24,085 bases of DNA from JBEKHI01 sp050012355 (GTDB lineage: Bacteria; Actinomycetota; Actinomycetes; Streptosporangiales; Streptosporangiaceae). The position numbers were made by a program, and so were the translations under genes. Location of the stretch: positions 1 to 24,085 of the forward strand of contig JBEKHI010000092.1 of the NCBI GenBank assembly GCA_050012355.1, in the 5' to 3' direction. This document shows positions 13,414-20,551 of this stretch, in pieces; within the stretch, counting starts at the first letter, position 1, and every line of letters starts with the position of its first letter. The notes under the pieces are model-generated. The model did not search any database. It worked only from the letters and a program-made list of their open reading frames with translations, and was not told the origin of the DNA.

Positions 13414-14098
13414 GGGTGCCAAAGGTCGCGCTCGAGCTGTAAATCTGCTGATATCTGATGCCCTCGAGCGGTGTGGCGGCCGCGACCATCATGTCGCCGC
13501 CCTCGAATATCCCGACATGCGTAACCGGTGAACTGCCGAAGAAAACCAGGTCTCCCGGGTGCGCCTGCTTGCTGGTTTCTGGGCGGAAGTACTGAAATTG
13601 CTCCTGCGCGGTACGCGGTATCGTACGCCCGAAATGGCGATATACGTACTGGGCGAGCCCCGAGCAATCGAAGGCGCTAGGTCCCGTCGCGCCGTATTCG
13701 TACTTGGCGCGGCCGACGAATGCGCGAGCGTACTGCGCGATTTTCTGGCCAAACGGTTCTAGCTGCGTTGTCCGGATGGTAACCGACGCTGACGTGCTGC
13801 CCGGTGCGTTCGCCCGGACGGTGAGAACATAGGTCTTGCCGGGCAGCAAGCCGCCCACGTTGGCGTAGTCATGGTCGGTCGTGAAGTTGCGCACGGTGGC
13901 GCCGGCCGAATCGCGAACCTCGATCGCGTACCCCGAGACTCCGCTCTCGGATTCCCACCGTGCCTGGAATGATTCTGTCCAGTCGCCGGTGATGTGCAGC
14001 CCGGAAACAGCGGCGTCGGGCGCCGGGCTGATATGGCCTGAAGCCGGCAGCGTGACCGCGGTGATAGCTACCGCCGCCAGTGCACTTCGGGCGTCCAT
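13403..14098 (-). CDS. Secreted Fn3-NlpC/P60 cysteine peptidase
   Basis: The 231-residue protein starts at ATG 14098, chosen because a signal peptide (MDARSALAAVAITAVTLPAS) begins there and AGAAAGGA lies upstream; a longer form from 14149 would bury the signal. A fibronectin-type-III-like domain (about residues 30-110) precedes an NlpC/P60 domain. The latter has AFDCSGLAQYVYRHFG with the nucleophile Cys, GDLVFFGSS and THVGIFEG with the catalytic His. Such enzymes cut gamma-D-Glu-meso-DAP or similar peptidoglycan stem-peptide bonds. The third polar residue usually seen a few residues later (in a V-H/E-A-P type motif) appears as Ala in MMVAAAT. The approximately 180-bp 5' region contains a structured element. 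Confidence 0.85.
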   Translation of the reverse strand: MDARSALAAVAITAVTLPASGHISPAPDAAVSGLHITGDWTESFQARWESESGVSGYAIEVRDSAGATVRNFTTDHDYANVGGLLPGKTYVLTVRANAPGSTSASVTIRTTQLEPFGQKIAQYARAFVGRAKYEYGATGPSAFDCSGLAQYVYRHFGRTIPRTAQEQFQYFRPETSKQAHPGDLVFFGSSPVTHVGIFEGGDMMVAAATPLEGIRYQQIYSSSATFGTLNP

Positions 14099-14173
14099 TT
14101 GATGTAAATCCTTTCTGGAAATGGATGATGCGGCATTATCCCTTTCCATTTATGCACGATAACTAACATCGGC

Positions 14174-14236
14174 GTCACTCGGCCGCGGTGCATGGCGAGG
14201 AAACCGGGGTCGTCGAGCAGGGCGACAGCGAGTGAC
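14174..14236 (-). promoter_or_regulatory. Candidate structured leader upstream of the NlpC/P60 gene
   Basis: GTCACTCG (14174-14181) and CGAGTGAC (14229-14236) form a perfect 8-bp outer helix enclosing 47 nt, with two weaker inner pairings (GTCG/CGAC and GCC/GGC type). A second small pairing, AAATGGA/TCCATTT, lies nearer the start codon. The region is untranslated and about 180 nt long, between the propeller stop (14278) and ATG 14098. No known riboswitch class was recognised. Chance pairing in GC-rich DNA is possible. Confidence 0.25.
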
Positions 14237-14277
14237 CCGGGGGAGTCCGGCACCGTCGTTATGGGAAATAGAGCTTG

Positions 14278-15480
14278 TTAGGGGATGCCGCAGACGTTCA
14301 CCGCTTCGACCTGATCGGAGCTGAAGTTCGTTACCAGCAGCGTTCTGCCGCCGGGCACGAGCGCCATCTCGCGGGGGAACAGGCCGGCCGTGATGTGGCC
14401 GAGCACGGCTGGCCGGCCACGCAGGGCGGCCGCCACGTTGACGACGTCCAGGTTCGCCACGGCACCGGTCACGCCGAACCGGTTGGAGTCGGCCACCACG
14501 ATCCGCGATCCGTTACGGACCAGCGCCAGCCCGACCGGTGCCTCGCCAACCCGGACGATCGCCGTCAGGGCACGCCCGGGGTCGGTCCGCAACCGGGCGG
14601 CCGAGAAGGCCAGCAGGTCGTCGCTCGCGCGGGCGGTCACCCATACCTCGCTGCCATTAGCCGACGTGATCACCCGCACCGGGTTGCATCCGGCGTGCAC
14701 CGTCGCGACGACCGATTTCGCCGGGTCCGTCTCGGCGCGCGCCAGGCTGATCACGCTGAGCGTGCCGGTCTCGCCGGTCGGTGGCAGCGCTACCTCGCTC
14801 GTCGCGTACAGCCAGCGGCCGTCGGGAGAAACGGCCATGCCGACCGGAGCGAGGCCAAGCGGAACGTCGCCCACGAAGTCCTTGGCGCCGAATCCGTGGG
14901 CCAGCGCCCTGGCCAGGTTGAAGACGGCCATCCGGTCGCTGTCTTCCTGGGTGACGAACGCGAACCGGTCGCCCGGTGAGAGTGCCACCTCGATGGCGCC
15001 GAAGCCGCCGAGCGGATCGGTGAGCGTCCCGACGACCGGGTCGGGACCGCCTCGTTCGAGGCGGGCGGTGCTGACCACCACGGCGCCGCTGCCGGCGGCG
15101 AGCAGCAGGTAACGTCCGTCACTGGTGAGCGCCTCGCCGAGCACACCTTCGGCTTCGGCCGCGGCGGGGAGGGCCACGTTCCGTACCGGTACCGCGGCCA
15201 GCGATCTGCCGATGCGCAGCACCTCGACGCTGGTCGCCAGCGAGGCGAAGGCCCATTTCCCGTCCGGCGTCACCACGATGCCGAATGGGTCGTCCGCGAC
15301 CGCCGTCATCGCGGTCCGGACTTTCGGCAAGGCAGATCCGAGCGTCACCGCCGTGCTGCAGGCGGGGGAAGAGAGCGCCGGGCTCGTGGCGGCGACCGCA
15401 GCGGGTGATCCGGCCGTGATGACCGCACATCCGACCACGGCAGCCGCGCCGAAGGAGAGCATCGCTTTTCGGTAGAACAC
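14278..15480 (-). CDS. Secreted YncE-like seven-bladed beta-propeller protein
   Basis: The 400-residue protein has a signal peptide (FYRKAMLSFGAAAVVGCAVITAGSPAAVAA). Blade repeats follow, of the type GIVVTPDGKWAFAS, GEALTSDGRYLLLAAG, EVALSPGDRFAFVTQED, GMAVSPDGRWLYATSE, VRVITSANGSEVWVTAR, GLALVRNGSRIVVADSN and EMALVPGGRTLLVTNFSSDQV. These are lactonase/YVTN-type propellers that usually bind partners or ligands outside the cell; no catalytic residues can be assigned. The GTG at 15480 is preceded on the minus strand by TAGCAT and six bases, consistent with leaderless initiation; ATG 15462 is an alternative. The NlpC/P60 gene follows on the same strand after 179 bp, so the two may be co-transcribed. 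Confidence 0.8.
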   Translation of the reverse strand: MFYRKAMLSFGAAAVVGCAVITAGSPAAVAATSPALSSPACSTAVTLGSALPKVRTAMTAVADDPFGIVVTPDGKWAFASLATSVEVLRIGRSLAAVPVRNVALPAAAEAEGVLGEALTSDGRYLLLAAGSGAVVVSTARLERGGPDPVVGTLTDPLGGFGAIEVALSPGDRFAFVTQEDSDRMAVFNLARALAHGFGAKDFVGDVPLGLAPVGMAVSPDGRWLYATSEVALPPTGETGTLSVISLARAETDPAKSVVATVHAGCNPVRVITSANGSEVWVTARASDDLLAFSAARLRTDPGRALTAIVRVGEAPVGLALVRNGSRIVVADSNRFGVTGAVANLDVVNVAAALRGRPAVLGHITAGLFPREMALVPGGRTLLVTNFSSDQVEAVNVCGIP

Positions 15481-15486
15481 GTTGCA

Positions 15487-15492
15487 ATGCTA
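15487..15492 (-). promoter_or_regulatory. Candidate -10 element of a leaderless propeller transcript
   Basis: The minus strand reads TAGCAT, six bases (TGCAAC), then the GTG start of the beta-propeller gene. There is no Shine-Dalgarno in the gap, so this supports the GTG as the true start. Confidence 0.4.
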
Positions 15493-15550
15493 GCCCCCGT
15501 GGGGCTTCGTTTCCCTAGTGCTGCGGCCTATGTGTTGAGTGTGGGGTATG

Positions 15551-15565
15551 TAGAAACAAGTTCTA
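15551..15565. promoter_or_regulatory. Inverted repeat upstream of the GH5 gene, candidate operator
   Basis: TAGAA-ACAAG-TTCTA is a perfect 5-bp inverted repeat in the AT-richest part of the intergenic region between the divergent propeller and GH5 genes, next to a TATATT that could be a -10. It does not fit the actinobacterial SOS box. The arms are short, so the regulator and function are unknown. Confidence 0.25.
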
Positions 15566-15613
15566 TATTCTTGGGTCTAGGCGGCGCGTAGCGGACGTGG
15601 CACCATCACAGGC

Positions 15614-17152
15614 ATGCGCCTACTCGCCGGTAACCGCAGTGTCGCGGTGCTTGTGGTCATCTGTCTCGCCGCGCTCGGCGCGGTGTCTGCTTCGTCGGCC
15701 AGCGCGGCCGGCACATCTTCCTCCTCCGCTGTAGTACTCCCCGTCGCGCCGATCGGGCACGCTGGCCGGTGGATCACCGATGGCGACGGCCGGGTGCTGG
15801 TCGTCAGCGGCGTGAACATGGTGAACAAGATCACGCCGTACACGCCCGCCGCCGACGGGTTCGACTCGACAGATGGCACGTTCCTCGCGGACAACGGGCT
15901 GTCCGCGGTACGGATCGGGGTCCTGTGGGAGGCGCTGGAACCGTCCCCGGGGGTCTTTAATGACGCCTACCTGGCCAGCATCGAGCAGACCGTTGACATG
16001 CTTGGTTCTGAGGGCATCGTCAGCCTGCTGGACTTCCACCAGGACATGTACAACGAGGAGTTCCAGGGGGAGGGGGAACCGGCCTGGTCGATCGACGACA
16101 ACGACGACGTGCTGTTCCCGCTGCTCGGCTTCTCCGCCAACTACTTCCTGCTGCCGGCCCTGCAGGCCACGTACGACAACTTCTGGGACAACGCGACCGT
16201 GGACGGCGAGGGGCTCTGGGACTGGTACTCGGGCGCGGTGGCCCATGTCGCCGCCTACTTCGACAACAATCCCTACGTGCTCGGCTACGACCTGTTCAAC
16301 GAGCCAAGCCCGGGCAGTGACATCTATTCCTGCCTGCTGGCCACCGACGGCTGCCCGTCCGATGACGCCGTGCTCACCAAGTTCTACACGACGGTCACCG
16401 ACGCGGTTCGGCAGGTGAACACCAAGTCGTTGCTGTTCGACGAGCCGTGGCTGACATTCGACACCGGAACACCGTCGTCGCTCGGCTCCACCGGTGACAG
16501 CGAGACCGGGTTCTCGTTCCACGACTACTGTCCGTTTGACGCGGTCTCCACGGAGCTCGACTTCGCGTGTCCCTCGTATAACAGCTCGGTGTTCACGAAC
16601 GCCGATGACGTGAGTGACAACACGGGTGACGCGTTGCTGATGACCGAGTTTGGCGCGACCGACGACGCGAGCATTCTCAGCGACGTCGTCGCCGACGCCG
16701 CGAGTGCCAAGGTCGGATGGCTGGAGTGGGCGTTCTGCTACTGCGATGACCCCACCACGTCCTCGACGTCGGAGGGCCTGGTGAGCGATGTCGCTGACCC
16801 GTCGGGAAGCGTGAACACCTCCATGCTCGACGCCTTGGCCGTCCCGCATCCGGACCTGGTCTCCGGCACGCCGGAGAGCTACGGCTACGACACATCAACG
16901 AGCGTGTTCAGCCTGACCTACAGCACCGAGCGCGCGGATGATACCGGCGCGTTCGCCGCTGGCTCGGTGACCAGCGTCTCCGTCCCGTCGGTGCAGTATC
17001 CCAGCGGCTACGCGGTCTCGGTGACCGGCGGTGAGGTCGTCTCCACCGGCGGGGTCCTGGAGGTCGCCAGCTGTTCCGGCGCCACCAGCGTCAGCGTAAC
17101 GGTCTCCCCAGGCACGGGAACCTCGGGCAGTTGCTTAGCCCGGTCGATGTGA
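15614..17152 (+). CDS. Secreted GH5 endoglycoceramidase-like glycosidase
   Basis: The 512-residue protein has an N-terminal signal peptide (about residues 1-32, ending SASAA). The catalytic barrel carries hallmark blocks of the endoglycoceramidase branch of GH5: VLVVSGVNMVNK, VRIGVLWEALEP, LLDFHQDMYNEEFQGEGEPAW, LFNEPSPG (acid/base Glu230) and LLMTEFGATDD (nucleophile Glu345). A C-terminal beta-sandwich of about 100 residues follows, as in characterised endoglycoceramidases. The family releases glycans from glycosphingolipids, but actinobacterial members also act on steryl or flavonoid glycosides, so the substrate is uncertain. The last codons and the TGA stop (17150-17152) come from the palindromic repeat at 17143-17190, so the original C-terminus may have been altered. 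Confidence 0.88.
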   Translation: MRLLAGNRSVAVLVVICLAALGAVSASSASAAGTSSSSAVVLPVAPIGHAGRWITDGDGRVLVVSGVNMVNKITPYTPAADGFDSTDGTFLADNGLSAVRIGVLWEALEPSPGVFNDAYLASIEQTVDMLGSEGIVSLLDFHQDMYNEEFQGEGEPAWSIDDNDDVLFPLLGFSANYFLLPALQATYDNFWDNATVDGEGLWDWYSGAVAHVAAYFDNNPYVLGYDLFNEPSPGSDIYSCLLATDGCPSDDAVLTKFYTTVTDAVRQVNTKSLLFDEPWLTFDTGTPSSLGSTGDSETGFSFHDYCPFDAVSTELDFACPSYNSSVFTNADDVSDNTGDALLMTEFGATDDASILSDVVADAASAKVGWLEWAFCYCDDPTTSSTSEGLVSDVADPSGSVNTSMLDALAVPHPDLVSGTPESYGYDTSTSVFSLTYSTERADDTGAFAAGSVTSVSVPSVQYPSGYAVSVTGGEVVSTGGVLEVASCSGATSVSVTVSPGTGTSGSCLARSM

Positions 17153-17190
17153 CATCGACCGGCATAGAACGCGGTCGATGTCACATCGAC
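17143..17190. repeat. 48-nt palindromic repeat, copy 2, at the 3' end of the GH5 gene
   Basis: 17143-17161 and 17172-17190 are perfect 19-bp inverted copies around a 10-nt loop. In reverse complement the element matches 8109-8156 at 45 of 48 positions, including the TTCTATG/CTCTATG loop. It supplies the final Met codon and the TGA stop of the GH5 gene, and the remainder can form a terminator-like hairpin. Confidence 0.85.
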
Positions 17191-17233
17191 AGGCGCGAAG
17201 GCCTCGGGGAGCGTCGCGGTGCGTCACGCGGGA

Positions 17234-17239
17234 TAGACT
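17234..17239 (+). promoter_or_regulatory. Candidate -10 of the dedA-type gene
   Basis: TAGACT fits the TANNNT pattern and would give a leader of about 100 nt to the GTG at 17346. No convincing -35 is visible. The leader contains a short Trp-rich open frame (17258-17359). Confidence 0.25.
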
Positions 17240-17345
17240 CCGTGTGAGAGTGGCAAGATGGACCTTACCGGCACGCTGTGCGCTTGGGCGCTGGGTGACC
17301 CATACTGGTGGTTGCTGTCAACAAAACTGGGGGAAGGTCCTTATT

Positions 17346-18116
17346 GTGAGCGTTCCTGACGCGGAGACCGCGGAGGTCGCTGAGCCCGAGCAGCCGGAGC
17401 AACCCGCGCTGCCGGAGCAGACCGCGCAACCCGCGCAGGCTTCGGATCCGCGCGTTCCATGGGTCGGCAAGCCGCGCCGGATCGACATCCTCTGCTGGGC
17501 GGCGATCACGCTCAGTGGCCTTTACTACTGGGCGATCCTGCCGGTAAGCGCGTCCCTGGTCGGCACCCACCCAGTCACGCTGGAACTGCTCAACGGGTCG
17601 ACTCCGGCGATCATCGCGGCGGCGGCGTTCGCCCGGGTCGGGCACGGCTCGCTGGTGGTCGTGCTGCTGTGCGCGATTCCCGGGCTGATGAAGTTCGACG
17701 TGATCTACTGGTGGGCGGGCCGCCTCTGGGGCGACCGGATCATCCTGCTGCTATCGGGTAATAGCAAGCGCGGACCGAAGTACATGGAGCGGGTGCGGCG
17801 CTGGGACCGCAAGTTCCTGTGGCCCGCCGTAATCGTCTGTCCGTTCGTCCCGCTCCCCAACGCCATCATCTACGTGATCGCTGGCTGGTCAGGCATGCGG
17901 GTGGTCACCTTCCTGATCCTGGACGCGATCGGGACGCTGCTGTGGGCCGGGACCCTGGCCGGTCTCGGCTACGCGATGGGACACCATGCGGTGGTGGTGG
18001 CCCAGAGCATCTCGCACTACGGGCTATGGATCGGGATCGCCCTGGTGGTGGTCATCGTGGCGTTCCAGGTGCGTTCCACTCGCCGGATGCGGCCCACGCC
18101 AGAAGCCTCAGCCTGA
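17346..18116 (+). CDS. DedA/VTT-family integral membrane protein
   Basis: From GTG 17346 the protein has 256 residues. A GGGGGAAGG ribosome-binding site lies 8 nt upstream, which decides this start over upstream in-frame codons. The cytoplasmic N-terminus is acidic with Pro/Glu/Gln repeats (PEQPEQPALPEQ). About five hydrophobic segments follow. Between them are the family elements FDVIYWWAGRLWGDR, the MERVRRWDRKFLW amphipathic segment, PFVPLPNAIIYVIAGWSGM and FLILDAIGTLLWAGTLAGLGYAMG. DedA proteins are thought to move lipids such as undecaprenyl phosphate or phosphatidylethanolamine across the membrane. The N-terminal tail is unusual in composition, but its role is unknown. Convergent with the aldehyde dehydrogenase through a strong hairpin. 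Confidence 0.82.
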   Translation: MSVPDAETAEVAEPEQPEQPALPEQTAQPAQASDPRVPWVGKPRRIDILCWAAITLSGLYYWAILPVSASLVGTHPVTLELLNGSTPAIIAAAAFARVGHGSLVVVLLCAIPGLMKFDVIYWWAGRLWGDRIILLLSGNSKRGPKYMERVRRWDRKFLWPAVIVCPFVPLPNAIIYVIAGWSGMRVVTFLILDAIGTLLWAGTLAGLGYAMGHHAVVVAQSISHYGLWIGIALVVVIVAFQVRSTRRMRPTPEASA

Positions 18117-18118
18117 GC

Positions 18119-18160
18119 GGCGAAACGGGGGCCGGCGATGCCGGCCCCCGCGGTTTCGCC
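18119..18160. terminator. Bidirectional terminator hairpin
   Basis: GGCGAAACGGGGGCCGGC (18119-18136) pairs with 18140-18160 around the loop GAT, with only a 3-nt bulge on the right side. It sits 2 bp after the DedA stop and 5 bp before the aldehyde dehydrogenase stop on the other strand. Confidence 0.8.
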
Positions 18161-18165
18161 AGGCG

Positions 18166-19653
18166 TCAGAGCTGGGCGGTGACGGCCTTGACCTCGGTGT
18201 AGGCCTCCAGAACCTCGTGGCCCATCTCGCGGCCCCATCCGGACTGCTTGTAGCCGCCGAACGGCAGCGACGCGTCGAAGACGTTGTAGCAGTTGATCCA
18301 GACCGTGCCGGCCCGGATCTTCTTCGCCAGGGCGTGTGCCTTGGAGATGTCCTGCGTCCAGATCCCGGCGCCGAGACCGTATTCGCTGTCGTTGGCGGCG
18401 GCGGCGATCTCGTCCAGGGTCTGGAACGGGGCGGCCACCACGACCGGGCCGAAGATCTCCTCACGGACGACCTTCATGTCGGGACGAGTGTTGGTCAGGA
18501 CGGTGGGCTCGACGAAGTAGCCGGTGTCGCCCCACCGGGCACCGCCAGTGACGGCGGTCGCGCCCTCATCGCGGCCGGAGTCGAGATATCCGGTGACCCG
18601 GCGCAGTTGCTCGTCGGACACCAGCGGTCCCATCTGCGTTCCCGGGTCCATGCCGGGGCCGAGCTTGATCGACTTGGCGATCTCCGAGACGCCCTCGATG
18701 ACCTCGTCGAACCTGGACTGCTCGACGAACAGCCGGGACCCGGCGACGCAGCACTGACCGTGGTTGAAGAAGATCGCGTTCGCCGCGCCCTCCACGGCCG
18801 CGGGTGACGCGTCCTCGAACACGATGTTCGGGGACTTACCGCCGAGCTCCAGGCTGACCTTCTTCAGGTTCCCCGCGGCCGCCTGGACGATGAGCCTGCC
18901 GACCTCGGTCGAGCCGGTGAAGGCAACCTTGTCCACATCAGGGTGCGCCGCCAGCGCGGCTCCCGCGGTCTCGCCGAACCCGGTGACCACGTTGACCACG
19001 CCCTCCGGTACTCCGGCCTCGGCGATCAGCTCGGCCAGCCGCAACGCGGTCAGCGGGGTCTGCTCGGCGGGCTTGAGGACCACGGTGTTGCCGGTAGTCA
19101 GCGCGGGGCCGAGCTTCCACGCGGCCATCAGCAGCGGGAAGTTCCACGGGATGATCTGGCCGACCACGCCGACCGGCTCGCGGAGGGTGTAGGAGTGGAA
19201 GTTCGCGCCTGGCATGTAGGGCACCGAGATGTTGATCGAGTTGCCCTCGATCTTGGTGGCCCAGCCAGCCATGTAATGGAACAGATCCGCCGCCAGCGGG
19301 ACATCCGCCGCGCGTGCTACCGCGAACGGCTTGCCGTTGTCGAGCGACTCCAGCTGCGCGAGTTCGTCGGCGTGCTCCAGGATCAGGTCCCCGATGCGCC
19401 AGATGATCCGGCCGCGTTCGGATGGCGTGATTCTGCCCCACGGGCCTTCGTCGAACGCGCTCCGCGCGGCTCTTACCGCTCGGTTGATGTCCTCGGCATC
19501 GCCCTCGGCGATCTGGGCCAGTGTCTGCCCGGTCGCGGGATCGGGTGTCTCGAAGGTCTTGCCGGACGCCGCGTCGATCCACTGACCGCCGATGAACAGC
19601 TGCCGGGGGCTGGCGATGAACTCGGTTACGCTCCTGTCGGCTGTCACTGTCAT
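18166..19653 (-). CDS. NAD(P)-dependent aldehyde dehydrogenase
   Basis: The 495-residue, full-length classical ALDH has the Rossmann segment GVVGQIIPWNFPLLMAAWKLGPALTTGNTVVLKPAEQTP, the general base Glu269 in LELGGKSPNIVF, and the nucleophile Cys302 in FFNHGQCCVAGSR. It resembles the broad class-1/2 aldehyde dehydrogenases that oxidise acetaldehyde, chloroacetaldehyde, betaine aldehyde or similar; the substrate cannot be told from sequence. It belongs to a different branch from the KGSA-type enzyme at 9459. ATG 19653 has a strong GGGAGGGAGA ribosome-binding region. A possible promoter on the minus strand, TTGTCC-N17-TCTGAT, lies at about 19693-19732. It is divergent from the DJ-1/PfpI gene, and an aldehyde-stress unit is conceivable. 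Confidence 0.9.
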   Translation of the reverse strand: MTVTADRSVTEFIASPRQLFIGGQWIDAASGKTFETPDPATGQTLAQIAEGDAEDINRAVRAARSAFDEGPWGRITPSERGRIIWRIGDLILEHADELAQLESLDNGKPFAVARAADVPLAADLFHYMAGWATKIEGNSINISVPYMPGANFHSYTLREPVGVVGQIIPWNFPLLMAAWKLGPALTTGNTVVLKPAEQTPLTALRLAELIAEAGVPEGVVNVVTGFGETAGAALAAHPDVDKVAFTGSTEVGRLIVQAAAGNLKKVSLELGGKSPNIVFEDASPAAVEGAANAIFFNHGQCCVAGSRLFVEQSRFDEVIEGVSEIAKSIKLGPGMDPGTQMGPLVSDEQLRRVTGYLDSGRDEGATAVTGGARWGDTGYFVEPTVLTNTRPDMKVVREEIFGPVVVAAPFQTLDEIAAAANDSEYGLGAGIWTQDISKAHALAKKIRAGTVWINCYNVFDASLPFGGYKQSGWGREMGHEVLEAYTEVKAVTAQL

Positions 19654-19834
19654 GGGTCTTCATCTCCCTCCCGTCCGGGCACGTCGTTGGCCCGGGCCGG
19701 TAGTCCCCATCAGACATCACCGCAGGTACCAGGACAACCGCCACCGGGTAAGAACTTGGCCGCGGCGTGGTTCACGGCGCCGGAGCCGGGGATGGACAAT
19801 CAGGACAACGCTGTCGTGCGGGAGGAGAGCCGCG

Positions 19835-20395
19835 ATGCCGAAGATCCTAATTCTTACCGGGGATGCCGCCGAGTCGCTGGAGGTGATGTATCCCTACCAA
19901 CGGCTGACCGAGGAGGGGTACCAGGTCGACATCGCGGCACCGTCGGTCAAGAAACTTCAGTTCGTCGTGCACGACTTCACGGACGGCTTCGACACCTACA
20001 CCGAGAAGCCCGGTTACACCTGGCCGGCCGACATCGCGTTCGCCGACGTGAACCCGGCCGATTACGTGGCCCTGGTCATCCCCGGCGGCCGAGCGCCGGA
20101 ATACATCCGCAACGACCCGGACGTGCAGCGCATTGTGCGCCACTTCATGCAAGGCGACCTGCCGGTAGCCCAGCTCTGCCACGCGCCCCAGGTCCTGGCC
20201 GCCGCCGGGACGCTGGACGGCCGGCGAACGGCCGCCTACCCGGCGCTCGCCCCCGACGTTGCCGCGGCCGGGGCCGAGTTCGTGGACGCCGCGGCGGTGG
20301 TCGACGGGCAGATGGTCTCCGCCCGTGCCTGGCCTGATCACCCGGCCTGGATGCGCGAGTTCATGCAGGTTTTGCGCTCCAAGGCACCTGCCTGA
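19835..20395 (+). CDS. DJ-1/PfpI-family protein
   Basis: The 186-residue protein opens with the family start MPKILILTGDAAESLEVMYPYQRL, carrying the conserved acidic residue near Glu16, and has ALVIPGGRAPEY. The nucleophile elbow is QLCHAPQVLAAAG with Cys115 and His116. Members include glyoxalase III, chaperone- or deglycase-like proteins and isonitrile hydratases, and this class-I-glutamine-amidotransferase fold cannot be assigned further. ATG 19835 is preceded by GGGAGGAGAG. It is transcribed away from the aldehyde dehydrogenase across about 180 bp with no other visible gene, consistent with a shared role in reactive carbonyl detoxification, which is an inference. A tiny hairpin, CCGGA-TTAT-TCCGG, follows the stop (20403-20416). 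Confidence 0.85.
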   Translation: MPKILILTGDAAESLEVMYPYQRLTEEGYQVDIAAPSVKKLQFVVHDFTDGFDTYTEKPGYTWPADIAFADVNPADYVALVIPGGRAPEYIRNDPDVQRIVRHFMQGDLPVAQLCHAPQVLAAAGTLDGRRTAAYPALAPDVAAAGAEFVDAAAVVDGQMVSARAWPDHPAWMREFMQVLRSKAPA

Positions 20396-20551
20396 CTAGA
20401 AACCGGATTATTCCGGGCGGAGTGGGTACCTGAACGCGGGGCAAGTGCTCCGTTAGTAGCAGCCGCGTCCGATATGCCCCATCTAGGGGCGTCACGTAGG
20501 CTCTAGCGGAGAGGAGCCCGGAAGAGCAGAAACGAGAGACGAAGGGGGAGA

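Noticed and set aside
14068..14253. 61-codon minus-strand frame between the propeller and NlpC/P60 genes
   Set aside because: It overlaps the NlpC/P60 start in another frame, has no ribosome-binding site and shows no recognisable domain. The stretch is better explained as leader sequence.
14099..14277. ydaO-type c-di-AMP riboswitch
   Set aside because: The conserved core segments of that class could not be found; only generic stem pairing is visible.
15551..15565. LexA/SOS box reading of the inverted repeat upstream of the GH5 gene
   Set aside because: The actinobacterial SOS box needs GAAC-N4-GTTC; this site reads GAAAC-AAG-TTC and lacks the required bases.
20403..20416. Small hairpin CCGGA-TTAT-TCCGG after the DJ-1/PfpI gene as a terminator
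   Set aside because: A 5-bp stem is too weak to call a terminator beside the much stronger hairpins in this window.
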